Source: Pontibacter ramchanderi (lineage in GTDB: Bacteria > Bacteroidota > Bacteroidia > Cytophagales > Hymenobacteraceae). Taken from it: a stretch of 64,000 bases of DNA. The notes below the pieces were generated by a model. That model saw only the letters and a program-made list of their open reading frames with translations. It was not told the DNA's origin and did no database searches. This document shows, in pieces, positions 34,667 through 44,200 of the stretch (the stretch's first letter is position 1; every line of letters begins with the position of its first letter). The DNA is taken from positions 310,001-374,000 of the forward strand of contig NZ_PJMU01000001.1 of the NCBI RefSeq assembly GCF_002846395.1, written 5' to 3'. Made by a program: the position numbers and the translations under genes.

Positions 34667-35779
34667 ATGAAGACAGCCCTTATCACTGGCGTAACCGGAC
34701 AGGACGGTGCATATTTAGCAGAGCTTTTATTGAGCAAAGGATATAAAGTACATGGCGTGAAGCGTCGTAGCTCGATGTTCAACACCGAGCGCATTGACCA
34801 CCTCTACCAGGACCCACACGAGAAGAACATCAACTTCAAGCTGCACTACGGCGACCTGACCGACTCCACCAACTTGATCCGCATCATCCAGGAGACCCAG
34901 CCAGACGAAATCTACAACCTGGCTGCCATGAGCCACGTGAAGGTGAGCTTCGACACGCCGGAGTATACAGCCAACGCCGACGGATTAGGCACATTGCGCA
35001 TCCTGGAAGCCATTCGCATCCTGGGGCTGACAAAGAAAACGAAGGTATACCAGGCCTCTACTTCAGAGCTTTATGGTCTGGTGCAGGCTGTGCCGCAGTC
35101 AGAAACTACGCCTTTTTACCCACGTTCCCCGTACGCGGTGGCTAAACTTTACGCTTACTGGATCACAGTGAACTATCGCGAGGCTTATGGCATGTTTGCC
35201 TGCAATGGTATTCTTTTCAATCACGAGTCGCCGCTGCGTGGTGAGACGTTCGTAACGCGTAAGATTACCCGTGCCGCTGCCCGTATTGCCATGGGTCTGC
35301 AGGAAGGACTGTACCTGGGTAACCTCGACGCCAAGCGTGACTGGGGCCATGCCAAAGACTATGTGGAAGCGATGTGGCGCATTTTGCAGCAGGACGAGCC
35401 GGAAGACTTCGTAATTGCCACAGGTGTAACGACTACGGTGCGTGACTTTGTGCGTATGGCTTTTGCTGAGGTAGGCATCGAAATCGAGTTCAAAGGTGAG
35501 GGCGTTGAAGAGAAAGGCTATGTAGTGGCCTGCAACAATCCGGAGTACCAGGTAGAGATTGGCAAAGAGATCGTTTGCGTAGACCCGAATTATTTCCGTC
35601 CGACAGAGGTGGAACTGCTGATAGGTGACGCGACCAAGTCGAAAGAGAAGCTGGGCTGGACTCCGAAGTACGACCTGCCTGCGCTGGTGAAGGACATGAT
35701 GCAGAATGACATCGAGCTCTTCAAGCGCGACACTTACCTGATGGAGGGCGGTCACCGCATCCTCAACTACCACGAATAA
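34667..35779 (+). CDS. gmd: GDP-mannose 4,6-dehydratase
   Basis: 370-residue extended SDR, first committed step from GDP-mannose to GDP-fucose. [13 protein letters not shown] (8-20) binds the cofactor; [28 protein letters not shown] and [10 protein letters not shown] (Tyr-x3-Lys) are the family blocks, and the length is typical. Ends at an intrinsic terminator 36 bases downstream. Confidence 0.96.
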   Translation: MKTALITGVTGQDGAYLAELLLSKGYKVHGVKRRSSMFNTERIDHLYQDPHEKNINFKLHYGDLTDSTNLIRIIQETQPDEIYNLAAMSHVKVSFDTPEYTANADGLGTLRILEAIRILGLTKKTKVYQASTSELYGLVQAVPQSETTPFYPRSPYAVAKLYAYWITVNYREAYGMFACNGILFNHESPLRGETFVTRKITRAAARIAMGLQEGLYLGNLDAKRDWGHAKDYVEAMWRILQQDEPEDFVIATGVTTTVRDFVRMAFAEVGIEIEFKGEGVEEKGYVVACNNPEYQVEIGKEIVCVDPNYFRPTEVELLIGDATKSKEKLGWTPKYDLPALVKDMMQNDIELFKRDTYLMEGGHRILNYHE

Positions 35780-35814
35780 TGCCCTATACCCTTAGAGGTA
35801 TAATCTATATGCAG

Positions 35815-35848
35815 AAAGGCAGTCCTATCCCTAGGGCTGCCTTTTTTT
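35815..35848 (+). terminator. gmd terminator
   Basis: AGGCAGTCCTA / TAGGGCTGCCT with one G-U pair and a 4-base loop, followed by seven T. Confidence 0.85.
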
Positions 35849-35854
35849 CATTTT

Positions 35855-35890
35855 AGGTATAGGTATAGGTATAGGTATAGGTATAGGTAC
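35855..35890. repeat. tandem hexamer array (AGGTAT)n
   Basis: Five perfect AGGTAT units plus AGGTAC, directly after the gmd terminator. The unit contains the heptamer AGGTATA that is scattered through the whole window. Confidence 0.97.
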
Positions 35891-35917
35891 TGCGGGAGGG
35901 GGAGGGTCTGTAAACGC

Positions 35918-35946
35918 AAAAAGCCCTTGTTTTCACAAGAGCTTTT
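35918..35946 (-). terminator. tRNA-Asp operon terminator
   Basis: Minus strand: AAAAGCTCTTGT, short loop, ACAAGGGCTTTTT; follows the last tRNA by four bases. Confidence 0.8.
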
Positions 35947-35949
35947 AAG

Positions 35950-36023
35950 CGGTCTGGACGGGACTCGAACCCGCGACCTCCGCCGTGACAGGGCGGCATT
36001 CTAACCAACTGAACTACCAGACC
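35950..36023 (-). tRNA. tRNA-Asp (GTC), copy 3 in transcription order
   Basis: Cloverleaf on the minus strand: acceptor GGTCTGG paired to CCAGACC, D-loop AGTTCAGTTGGTTAGA, anticodon loop CTGTCAC (anticodon GTC), T-loop GGTTCGAGTC, discriminator G. CCA is not encoded. Confidence 0.97.
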
Positions 36024-36083
36024 AATACTTTTAAATGGATCAGAGTCGTACACTCTGAAAGATAAACCGCAGTTTATATGCTG

Positions 36084-36157
36084 CGGTCCGGACGGGACTC
36101 GAACCCGCGACCTCCGCCGTGACAGGGCGGCATTCTAACCAACTGAACTACCGGACC
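36084..36157 (-). tRNA. tRNA-Asp (GTC), copy 2
   Basis: Same body as its neighbours with a compensated acceptor change (GGTCCGG/CCGGACC). Anticodon GTC. The spacer beyond it forms ACCGCAG...CTGCGGT with the tRNA 3' end. Confidence 0.97.
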
Positions 36158-36216
36158 AAAAATTTTAATTTGTAAAGCCTACCGCTTTACTTTGTTAACC
36201 GCAGGGGTTTAAACTG

Positions 36217-36290
36217 CGGTCTGGACGGGACTCGAACCCGCGACCTCCGCCGTGACAGGGCGGCATTCTAACCAACTGAACTACCAGACC
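36217..36290 (-). tRNA. tRNA-Asp (GTC), copy 1 (promoter-proximal)
   Basis: Identical to copy 3; anticodon GTC, discriminator G, no encoded CCA. Its 3' trailer also forms ACCGCAG...CTGCGGT. Confidence 0.97.
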
Positions 36291-36481
36291 AATCTGTTTT
36301 CGTTAACGCTAACCGTTAAAGTGTCACAAATGTAGAGGGTAAATTTCGATTCTGCAAGAGCATTGCTATATTTTGCCCCTATATTTTTAGCCTGAAATCA
36401 TAACTCGCTCAAAACCAAATATTCTTTTTTTGCAATAGACGATAATTTTTCAAGATTCGTCATTCAGTAACTGTAAACTAT

Positions 36482-36489
36482 TAAATTTG
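36482..36489 (+). promoter_or_regulatory. -7 element (TAAATTTG) for accA
   Basis: Exact TAnnTTTG match; transcription near 36497 would give a leader of about 17 bases. Confidence 0.5.
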
Positions 36490-36513
36490 TGCTTCAATCA
36501 GCAATGAGGATTT

Positions 36514-37464
36514 ATGCTTTTGGATTTTGAACAACCTATAGCGGCCCTGGAGGGCAAACTGCAGGAAATGAAAAAACTGGCCACAGAAAGCCAGGTAGAC
36601 GTTTCGGAAGCAGTAAAAGCGCTTGAAGAAAAAATAAAGACGCTCAAGAAGGAGACCTATGCCAATCTAACCCGTTGGCAGCGTGTGCAGCTTTCCCGCC
36701 ACCCGGATAGACCCTACACCCTGGATTACATTGCGGGCATCACCTCTACATTTGTAGAGCTGCACGGCGACCGCACCGTGAGCGACGACAAAGCCATGGT
36801 AGGTGGTTTTGGTGACATAGATGGTCGTAGCGTGATGTTTATCGGGCAACAGAAAGGACGCAATACGAAACAACGCCAGCTGCGCAATTTCGGTATGGCC
36901 AATCCGGAGGGTTACCGCAAAGCACTTCGCCTGATGAAAATGGCCGAAAAGTTTGGCCGACCTATCGTTACTTTTATTGATACGCCAGGTGCATTTCCAG
37001 GACTGGAGGCAGAGGAACGCGGACAGGGTGAGGCCATTGCCCGTAACCTGAAAGAGATGTTTATGCTAAAAGTGCCTGTCATCTGTATCATCATTGGTGA
37101 GGGGGCCTCGGGCGGAGCCTTGGGTATAGCTATCGGCGACCGCGTGATGATGCTGGAGAACACCTGGTACTCTGTTATTTCCCCTGAGTCCTGCTCGTCT
37201 ATCTTGTGGCGCAGCTGGAACTACAAAGAGCAGGCCGCTGAAGCACTTAAACTGACCGCGACCGATATGTTGCAGCATAAGCTGATTGACGGCATCATTA
37301 AAGAGCCGCTTGGAGGCGCTCACACCGAGCCAGATAAAATGATGCGCACGCTCAAAAAAGAGATCTGCAAAATGCTGGATGAGCTGGAGACAATTGATGC
37401 TGAGGAGCGTATTATGCAGCGCATCGAGAAGTTCTCTGCCATGGGTGTTGTGCAGGAAAGTTAA
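36514..37464 (+). CDS. accA: acetyl-CoA carboxylase carboxyltransferase subunit alpha
   Basis: 316-residue alpha subunit of the carboxyltransferase that forms malonyl-CoA for fatty-acid synthesis. Blocks [59 protein letters not shown] and [17 protein letters not shown] are all at expected positions. Length is typical. Single gene with its own promoter and terminator; accD is elsewhere. Confidence 0.97.
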   Translation: MLLDFEQPIAALEGKLQEMKKLATESQVDVSEAVKALEEKIKTLKKETYANLTRWQRVQLSRHPDRPYTLDYIAGITSTFVELHGDRTVSDDKAMVGGFGDIDGRSVMFIGQQKGRNTKQRQLRNFGMANPEGYRKALRLMKMAEKFGRPIVTFIDTPGAFPGLEAEERGQGEAIARNLKEMFMLKVPVICIIIGEGASGGALGIAIGDRVMMLENTWYSVISPESCSSILWRSWNYKEQAAEALKLTATDMLQHKLIDGIIKEPLGGAHTEPDKMMRTLKKEICKMLDELETIDAEERIMQRIEKFSAMGVVQES

Positions 37465-37521
37465 GAGAAGAAGAAAGGTAGGAAGCAGACTATTTTTAAA
37501 GTTTCATCTCTTTCGGGATAT

Positions 37522-37559
37522 AAGAGGTGGTCAAGTGTTTTGCTTGACCACCTCTTTTC
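37522..37559 (+). terminator. accA terminator
   Basis: Perfect 14-bp arms AAGAGGTGGTCAAG / CTTGACCACCTCTT with a 7-base loop, then TT. Confidence 0.82.
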
Positions 37560-37642
37560 GTTTTACTACCTTTAGTCCCTAGGTGAATTAGGAAAATGGA
37601 GATGAGGTTACGTGCGTATAATTACACGCGTAAATTACATTT

Positions 37643-37682
37643 CTTAACTTTCTACCATTCTAACTTTTTAACTTTCTAACTC
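37643..37682. repeat. low-complexity intergenic repeat (TTAACTTTCTAAC type)
   Basis: The phrase TAACTTTCTA / TTCTAACTTTTTAACTTTC recurs with small changes just before the MBL gene. Similar TTAGAAAGTTA phrases are familiar between genes in Bacteroidota. Confidence 0.6.
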
Positions 37683-37684
37683 AA

Positions 37685-38527
37685 ATGAAACTACACGTAA
37701 TCGATACCGGATTCTTTAAATTAGACGGAGGAGCCATGTTCGGCGTCGTGCCTAAATCGCTGTGGCAGCGTACGAATCCGGCCGATGAAAACAACCTGTG
37801 TACCTGGGCCATGCGCTGCCTGCTGATCGAAGACGGTGACCGACTTATTCTAATCGACAACGGTATAGGTGATAAGCAGGATGCCAAATTCTTCAGTCAC
37901 TACTACCTGCACGGGGACGCTACTCTTGAGAAATCATTGCATGCGGCCGGCTTTTCACATCAGGACGTGACAGACGTATTTCTTTCCCATCTTCACTTCG
38001 ATCATTGTGGTGGGGGTGTAAAGTATAAAAACAGCGAGGGTGCCCTGGAACTTGTATTCCCGAACGCAACTTACTGGTCTAATGCCGACCACTGGAAATG
38101 GGCAACGGAACCTAATGTGCGCGAAAAGGCTTCATTCCTGAAAGAGAACATTCTTCCGATGCAGGAGAGTGGCCAGTTGGCTTTTGTAGATCCTTCTAAA
38201 CCTTCTCCTTTTCCGCAGTTTGATATTTTCTATGCCGATGGCCATACCGACAAAATGATGGTGCCGATCATTCCTTACAAAGGGCGTAAGGTGGCGTTCA
38301 TGGCCGATCTGCTGCCCTCAACGGGCCATATCCCGCTTCCCTACGTCATGGGCTATGACACACGCCCCCTGCTAACCATGGATGAAAAAGCCCGTTTCCT
38401 GAATATGGCCGCCGACGAGAACCTGGTGCTATACCTGGAGCATGATGCAGTAAATGAATGCTGCACTGTGCAGCAGAGCGAGAAAGGCATACGACTGGCT
38501 GCCACTTTTTCTCTAAACGAACTTTAA
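37685..38527 (+). CDS. metallo-beta-lactamase-fold hydrolase
   Basis: 280-residue MBL-fold protein with H102-x-H104-x-D106-H107 (SHLHFDHCGGG) and later ADGHTDKMMVPII and YLEHDA for the remaining metal ligands. Cytosolic, no signal peptide. Relatives include lactonases, glyoxalase II-like enzymes and phosphodiesterases; the GFFKLDGGAMFGVVPKSLW opening is that of quorum-quenching-lactonase-like 'MBL fold metallo-hydrolases', but substrate is not predictable. Its stop shares one base with the next start (TAATG). Confidence 0.9.
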   Translation: MKLHVIDTGFFKLDGGAMFGVVPKSLWQRTNPADENNLCTWAMRCLLIEDGDRLILIDNGIGDKQDAKFFSHYYLHGDATLEKSLHAAGFSHQDVTDVFLSHLHFDHCGGGVKYKNSEGALELVFPNATYWSNADHWKWATEPNVREKASFLKENILPMQESGQLAFVDPSKPSPFPQFDIFYADGHTDKMMVPIIPYKGRKVAFMADLLPSTGHIPLPYVMGYDTRPLLTMDEKARFLNMAADENLVLYLEHDAVNECCTVQQSEKGIRLAATFSLNEL

Positions 38528-39291
38528 TGAAGTCAGTTGGGCTGGCACTGTCGGGGGGCGCAGCCAGAGGTATCGCCCATTTGGGAGTACTGAAGGCCTT
38601 TGACGAATTAGGTATAAAGCCGGCTATACTTTCGGGTGTAAGCTCAGGAGCAATTGTAGCTGTATTCTATGCCGCTGGCTTTAACCCGGATGATATACTG
38701 CGCCTTATCAAGGGACTTCGCATCTACCGCATTATGCGACTCGCTATCGGGCAGGTGGGCATTTTGCACCTCGATGAAGTGGAGAAACTGTATTACCGCT
38801 ACCTGGGCAAACAAGCCACTTTTGAGGACCTGCGCTTGCCTGTTATCATCGGAGCCACCGACATGCACGCTGGTGTTACCGTCCATTTTTCCAGCGGAGA
38901 ACTGATCAAGCCTTTAATTGCCTCATCGGCAGTCCCTGTGCTGTATAGGCCTGTCCATTATAAAGGGATGTTGCTTAACGACGGTGGTCTGCTCGATAAT
39001 CTTCCTATAGAAGCATTGGAAGGCAAGTGCGAGTTTAAAATTGGCGTACATAGCAATCCGCTTAACCATGAGGCACGCATAACCAGCCTGCGAAGCATGA
39101 TCGAGCGAACTGCCCACCTGGCGATCAATAACAACGTGCAATTGCGCCGTCACCAATGCGATTATTTTATAGAACCTCCCGAGCTAAAGTACTACAGGCT
39201 CATGAGTTTCAGTAAGGCGGATGCCATGTTTGACATAGGATATAGCTACACCATGAGCATAAAAGAAGAGTTGCTGAAATTAGTTGGGTAA
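38527..39291 (+). CDS. patatin-like phospholipase / RssA-type
   Basis: 254-residue patatin-family acyl hydrolase: oxyanion loop SGGAARGIAH (9-18), nucleophile S39 in GVSSGA, and D152 in NDGGLLDNLP forming the Ser-Asp dyad. Start ATG 38527 overlaps the MBL stop by one base, so both are translationally coupled and may act on one substrate. An upstream in-frame start at 38458 lies inside the MBL gene and is rejected. Confidence 0.92.
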   Translation: MKSVGLALSGGAARGIAHLGVLKAFDELGIKPAILSGVSSGAIVAVFYAAGFNPDDILRLIKGLRIYRIMRLAIGQVGILHLDEVEKLYYRYLGKQATFEDLRLPVIIGATDMHAGVTVHFSSGELIKPLIASSAVPVLYRPVHYKGMLLNDGGLLDNLPIEALEGKCEFKIGVHSNPLNHEARITSLRSMIERTAHLAINNNVQLRRHQCDYFIEPPELKYYRLMSFSKADAMFDIGYSYTMSIKEELLKLVG

Positions 39292-39415
39292 TGATGGCAT
39301 ATTTGGACGAAAAAATTTTCTTTATCTAATTTTATTTTCCTAATATTAGCATAGAAAAATCAATCTGTTTTTTCGTTTTGCCCGTACAATCCTTCAAATG
39401 CAACTGAACACGACC

Positions 39416-40066
39416 ATGCTACAACGCACCCTTACCCTTATTGTAGCCCTTTTCTTTTTTGCCATTCTTTCTGTTAGGGCGCAGGAAAACGAAAGCTCGC
39501 TTATCAGGGCTAAAATCAAACACGGCTCTCTGCTGTTAGGCGGCAACCTGCAGGGCAGTTACCAGCTGACCACAAGCGAGTTAAACAGCACGGGCCAGAA
39601 AGTTGACGGCCGGCGGATCGACTTTAACCTGCGCAGCAAAAATGGCTATTTTGTTTTTGAAGACTTTGCAGTGGGCCTCGACGTGAGTGTGTTGCATCAG
39701 AGCAGCAAAATTACGGAAGTGTCGGATACCGAGCGTGAAGCAAGCAGGGAAACGTTTGTAATGGCGGGTCCTTTTGTGCGCTATTACATGCTCAACGGTG
39801 TATTTGGGGAATTAACCATGCTGGCCGGTCTGAATAACTTTAACGACGTTAACAGGAAGTATAAAGCTCTGGAAGGTGGGGCAGGACTGGGGTATGCCTT
39901 TTTCGTAAACAGGCAGTTCTCGCTCGAGCCTGTCATTTCGATGCGCTATTTCCGTAAAGTGGATAGAGACGGTAGAGCTTACAGTGAGTTCGGTCCTATG
40001 ATTGGCTTTGGTTTGCAGGCCTACTTGCTCCGTCAGAAATCGCATGTAATCAAACGGGCGCTCTAA
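39416..40066 (+). CDS. small outer-membrane beta-barrel protein
   Basis: 216 residues from ATG 39416 (an ATG at 39398 adds six). Signal peptide MLQRTLTLIVALFFF...VRAQ, then amphipathic strands (GSLLLGGNLQGSYQL, GYFVFEDFAVGLDVSV, FVMAGPFVRYYML, FGPMIGFGLQAYL) typical of 8-stranded OmpX/OmpA-like porins in Bacteroidota. No functional assignment. Ends at a hairpin terminator. Confidence 0.78.
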   Translation: MLQRTLTLIVALFFFAILSVRAQENESSLIRAKIKHGSLLLGGNLQGSYQLTTSELNSTGQKVDGRRIDFNLRSKNGYFVFEDFAVGLDVSVLHQSSKITEVSDTEREASRETFVMAGPFVRYYMLNGVFGELTMLAGLNNFNDVNRKYKALEGGAGLGYAFFVNRQFSLEPVISMRYFRKVDRDGRAYSEFGPMIGFGLQAYLLRQKSHVIKRAL

Positions 40067-40101
40067 GATTCTGTTTTTACAGAGAATACACTATATTTGA
40101 G

Positions 40102-40147
40102 ATGCTAATCCATTTGCTCTTGCTGAGACATGGATTAGCATTTTTTT
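40102..40147 (+). terminator. terminator of the beta-barrel gene
   Basis: Perfect 12-bp arms ATGCTAATCCAT / ATGGATTAGCAT, 16-base loop, seven T. Confidence 0.85.
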
Positions 40148-40159
40148 ATAGCCTCTTAT

Positions 40160-40711
40160 ATGTTAGCAAAAGCGATCTCTAAACTTATTTTCAAAATTGC
40201 AGGCTGGAAGTTAAACGGCAATCTGGCACCGGACCAGCGCCGCTGCGTTATGGTAGCCGCTCCGCATACCAGCAACTGGGATTTCATATTTGCCCGTGCC
40301 GCCTTTTACATGATGGAAGCACCCATCCGGTTCACGATAAAAAGTGAATTCATGAAATTCCCGTTTGGCGGGCTGCTCAGAGCCATGGGTGCTCTCCCCA
40401 TCGACCGCTCCAAAAACACTCGCATGGTAGATGCCATGATCAAGATCATCAAAGAGACACCCGGTGATATGTGCGTGCTTGTAACACCAGAAGGCACCCG
40501 CAAGTACCAACCGCGCTGGCGTATGGGTTTTTACCATGTGGCCATTGGGGCAGGTGTTCCTATCGTGCTTGGCTATGTAGATTATGCTAAGAAAGAGGCA
40601 GGTATAGGCCCAACTATTCACCCAACTGGAGATGTGGAAGCAGATCTGGAAAAGATAATGGCTTTTTACAGAACCAAAAAGGGCAAGTTTCCGGAGCAAG
40701 GTGTTCGGTAA
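40160..40711 (+). CDS. 1-acyl-glycerol-3-phosphate-type acyltransferase (PlsC superfamily)
   Basis: 183 residues. H36-x4-D41 (PHTSNWD) and E110-G-T-R113 (TPEGTRK) are the acyltransferase motifs; FMKFPFGGLLRAMGALPIDRSK lies between. Shorter than PlsC and like the small 'lysophospholipid acyltransferase-like' group in Bacteroidota. Four bases upstream of the YjbR-like gene. Confidence 0.88.
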   Translation: MLAKAISKLIFKIAGWKLNGNLAPDQRRCVMVAAPHTSNWDFIFARAAFYMMEAPIRFTIKSEFMKFPFGGLLRAMGALPIDRSKNTRMVDAMIKIIKETPGDMCVLVTPEGTRKYQPRWRMGFYHVAIGAGVPIVLGYVDYAKKEAGIGPTIHPTGDVEADLEKIMAFYRTKKGKFPEQGVR

Positions 40712-40715
40712 TTAG

Positions 40716-41066
40716 ATGAATATAGAGGAACTAAGAAGCTTCTGCCTGAACCTGAAGGGTGTGACAGAAGATGTGAAATGGGGAAATGATCTCTGCTTTT
40801 TGGTAGGGAACAAAATGTTTTGCGTAACAAGCCTGGATGGTGAACCGAGCGTATCTTTTAAAGTAACAGATGCTGAGTTTGATGTGCTGTCGACTTCCAT
40901 AGGGATAGTACCAGCCCCGTACATGGCGCGTAACAAATGGATACAGGTACAGTCTTGGGAGCGTTTGTCAAGGCTGGAGTGGGAAAATTATGTTAAGCAG
41001 TCTTATGAGCTCGTAAAGGCAAAGCTTACAAAGAAGTTACAGCGAGAGATAGAAGAAAGTATTTAA
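40716..41066 (+). CDS. MmcQ/YjbR-family protein
   Basis: 116 residues with the family pattern: LRSFCLNLKGVTEDVKWGNDLCFLVGNKMF at the start, VSFKVTDAEFD in the middle, and APYMARNKWIQVQ near 70. Annotated as DNA-binding because of a double-wing fold; function unproved. Likely co-transcribed with the acyltransferase. Confidence 0.88.
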   Translation: MNIEELRSFCLNLKGVTEDVKWGNDLCFLVGNKMFCVTSLDGEPSVSFKVTDAEFDVLSTSIGIVPAPYMARNKWIQVQSWERLSRLEWENYVKQSYELVKAKLTKKLQREIEESI

Positions 41067-41142
41067 GGGAGGCGCTATGTCACGCCCCACTTTAAAATTT
41101 TATGACAATATGCTGTCATAACAGCCATAGATAAAATTAAAT

Positions 41143-41179
41143 GCAAAAGGAGCCGCTTGAATAGAGTGGCTCCTTTTGC
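41143..41179. terminator. bidirectional terminator yjbR-like / smc
   Basis: Perfect 12-bp arms GCAAAAGGAGCC / GGCTCCTTTTGC between convergent genes. A further dyad TATGACA/TGTCATA sits at 41101-41120. Confidence 0.85.
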
Positions 41180-41200
41180 GTTTAAGGTATAGCAGTTCGG

Positions 41201-44200
41201 CTAGGCGATCTGTCTCAGGTCTACAGGTATTACCCTCGATATACCTGCCTCGATCATCGTGATACCGTACATCACGTCTGTTGAAGCCATAGTGCGCTTG
41301 TTGTGTGTTACCACAATAAACTGCGACTCGTTGGAGAAAGTGCGGATGATGTTGTTGAACTTGTCAATGTTGGCATCATCCAATGGCGCGTCTACTTCGT
41401 CGAAGATACAGAACGGGGCTGGCTTGAGCAGGTAAATGGCAAAGAGGAGAGAGATCGCCGTCAAGGTTTTCTCACCACCCGACAACTGGTTGATCGTCAG
41501 CGGTCGCTTACCCTTAGGTTGCGCCATGATTTCGATCCGAGACTCCAGCGGGTTCTTTGGGTCAGTGAGCACCAGGTCACAATTGTCCTCTTCTGTAAAC
41601 AAGCTGCGGAATACACGGATAAAGTTCTGCTTGATCTCGTTGAAGGAGGCCAGGAACTTCTCTTTCGCCACAGTATCGATCTCGTTGATGGTGTCGATCA
41701 GAGCGTTCTTCGCATTTACCAGGTCGTCACGCTGCTCCGTGATGAATTTGTTGCGCTCTTCGATCTCTACATAAGCCTCTGCTGCCATGGCATTTACCGG
41801 GCCCATTCTGTCCAGCGAAGACTTAATTTCAGAGATATTCTTGCTTAGTTCCTCATTGCTCAACTGAAACAGACCATCGTGCTCCATTTCAGGTATAGGC
41901 TGCTCCAGTTCTTCGGTGGCAATGTTAAATTCGGCGCCCAGACGCTCCTGTACCGACACGAGTTTGATGCGTGTATCGTTGATGGTTTGTTGCATGCGCA
42001 TCAGGAGCTCGTCAGCGTTCTGGCGCTTACGCTGTAGTTCCCGTATGGTCTTGTCCTTTTCGTCAAGTTCTCCGCGCAAACTGAAGTATTTTTTCTCAAC
42101 GGCATCCAGTTCGTGGCCAAATTCACGGCGGGCTTCCACCATGGTCTGCACCAGCGCCTCGTTTTCCTCTATAAAGTCAGTCGCTTCAACAGTTTCCTCT
42201 TCTGACTTCTGCAGTTCCTGTCGCAGGCCAGCAATGCGTTCCTGGTTCGTTTCCACTGTCTTCTGCTTGTAGCTGATCTCCTGCTGCAGGGAGCCAAAGC
42301 GGTTTTTGAGTTGGTGAAACTGAATGTTTTCCTGGTTATACATACCGGAAATCACCGTGATCTGCTCCTGCTGCTGGTTTATCTGCGAGGTAAGAACTGC
42401 CAGTTGTTCCTCCAGCTGCTTTAGCTCCTGCATGTCTTCCTCCGCCTGCGGCGAAACCTGCTGGCTCTGCACGTACAGGTCGTCGAGGCGCTGCTGCAAT
42501 TCTTGCTGTTTATGGACGAAATTTTTGCGGTTCTGCTGGTGCTGCTCGTTCTTAATGCGAACCGTGAGCAGGTCCTGCTGTAATTTAGCTACTTCTTTTT
42601 CCAGCTGCTTGATCGCTTCTTTCTGCGATTCACTACGGTAGTTGAGGAGGATCTGCTGCTGTGCGTTAATGCGGCTCTGCATCAGCTCCACTTCCTGCTG
42701 CAATTGCTCCAATTCTTCGGCCAGCTGCTCCAGGTTTTGCTTACGACCCAGGCGACTGCCATCAAACAGGCCGACAGAACCGCCTGATAAACTAAGTGGT
42801 TTCTTAATAGCCGAGCCGTCTTTCAGAATGATCGTACGGTAATCCTCTTCCGAGAAATCCTCTTCTGATTCGTCGCTGATATAGACATTTCGGAGCATGT
42901 ACTTGAGCAGGCTGCTATACCTCTTGTCAGCCTTTACGACTTCAAAGGCAGCTTTCAATGCACCGTCACTAAAAGTAGCAGTTGGTTCCAGTTCTTCTAT
43001 CTCGGAGAGAATGATAAAGTTTGCCCGGCCTTTGTTGTGCAGCTTGAGCAGTGCAATGGCCTCTACGGCATCCTGCAGTTCCTCTACCACAAAGAAGTTC
43101 ATGTAAGGCTCGAGGTAGCTTTCGATAAGCGATTTATACTCAGGCTCACATACGATGATGTCGGAGAGGAGAGGGGCTGGCCTGCTCCACTCATCTGATT
43201 GCGCCAGGTACTTGATCGCCTCCGGAAAACCTTCCATGTTCTCCACCAACGATCTGGTGAGGTTATACTGGTTTTGTCTGGCATCACGCTTACGGTTTAG
43301 CGCTACCAGTTGCTCTTTCAAGCCTTCAATGTCAGCTTCTGTCTTCTCAATGTTTTGCAGCAGCGACTCCTCCTTGGCTTGCAGGCTCACCAGAGTAGAG
43401 GTTTTATCTTCCAGTTCGGCCTGCGCTTCCTGCAGCTGCTCCTGTAGAATGGCCGCGTCTTCGTCGGCTGTCAGCTGTTGCTGGCGCAGTTGCTCCAGGT
43501 CCTGTGTCAGGTTTTGGATTTGTACCTGGCTGATCTCAAGTGATTTGTTGAGCTGGAATACCGCGTTCTGCTTGCTGCGCTGCTCCTGCGACAGCTCCTG
43601 AAAGGCCTCCTGCAGGCTTAACTTCTGCTCGTTGGCCTCCTGTAGCTGCTCCTTTAAGGCATTTACCTGTTCTTCGGCGCCTGCAAAGCTGTCCTGTACC
43701 TGCATCAATTCATCGCGCAGCTCCACGATGCTTTCCTGGGTATGCTCCAGGTTGGCTGTGTCCTGACTGATCTGCTGACGTAGCTGCGTCATACGTTCTT
43801 TCAGGAAGTTGCTGCGTTCCGATTTCAGTTTGATGTCGTTTTCCAGCTGGCGCAGTTTGGCAGTCTGTACCTGCATGGTTTTCTGCATCTCGGCCAGCTG
43901 CTCCTGTGTCTGGTTCAGCTCAGCTTTCTGGTCGGCAATGGCATCCTCGGCCTCTGTCACGGCCAGCACATAGCCTTCCTTTAGTTCTGTCTCACGCTGC
44001 ACATCCTGATCCAGTCGCTCCAGTGTTTGCTGGTACTGGTTGATGTTACGGCGGGCATACTCCAGGCTGAATTTCTTATAGTCATCCTTTAACTGAAAGT
44101 ACTTAATGGCCTGTTTTGCCTGACGTTCCAGCGTTTTCATGTTCTTACCGATCTCGAAGAGCACGTCTTCTACCCGTTCCAGGTCGGCATCGGTTTCTTC

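Noticed and set aside
35855..35890. AGGTAT array as a CRISPR array
   Set aside because: Six-base units without spacers and no cas genes.
35950..36290. tRNA-Asp cluster as an integration site
   Set aside because: Repeated tRNA bodies explain the direct repeats; no integrase or foreign-looking block is attached.
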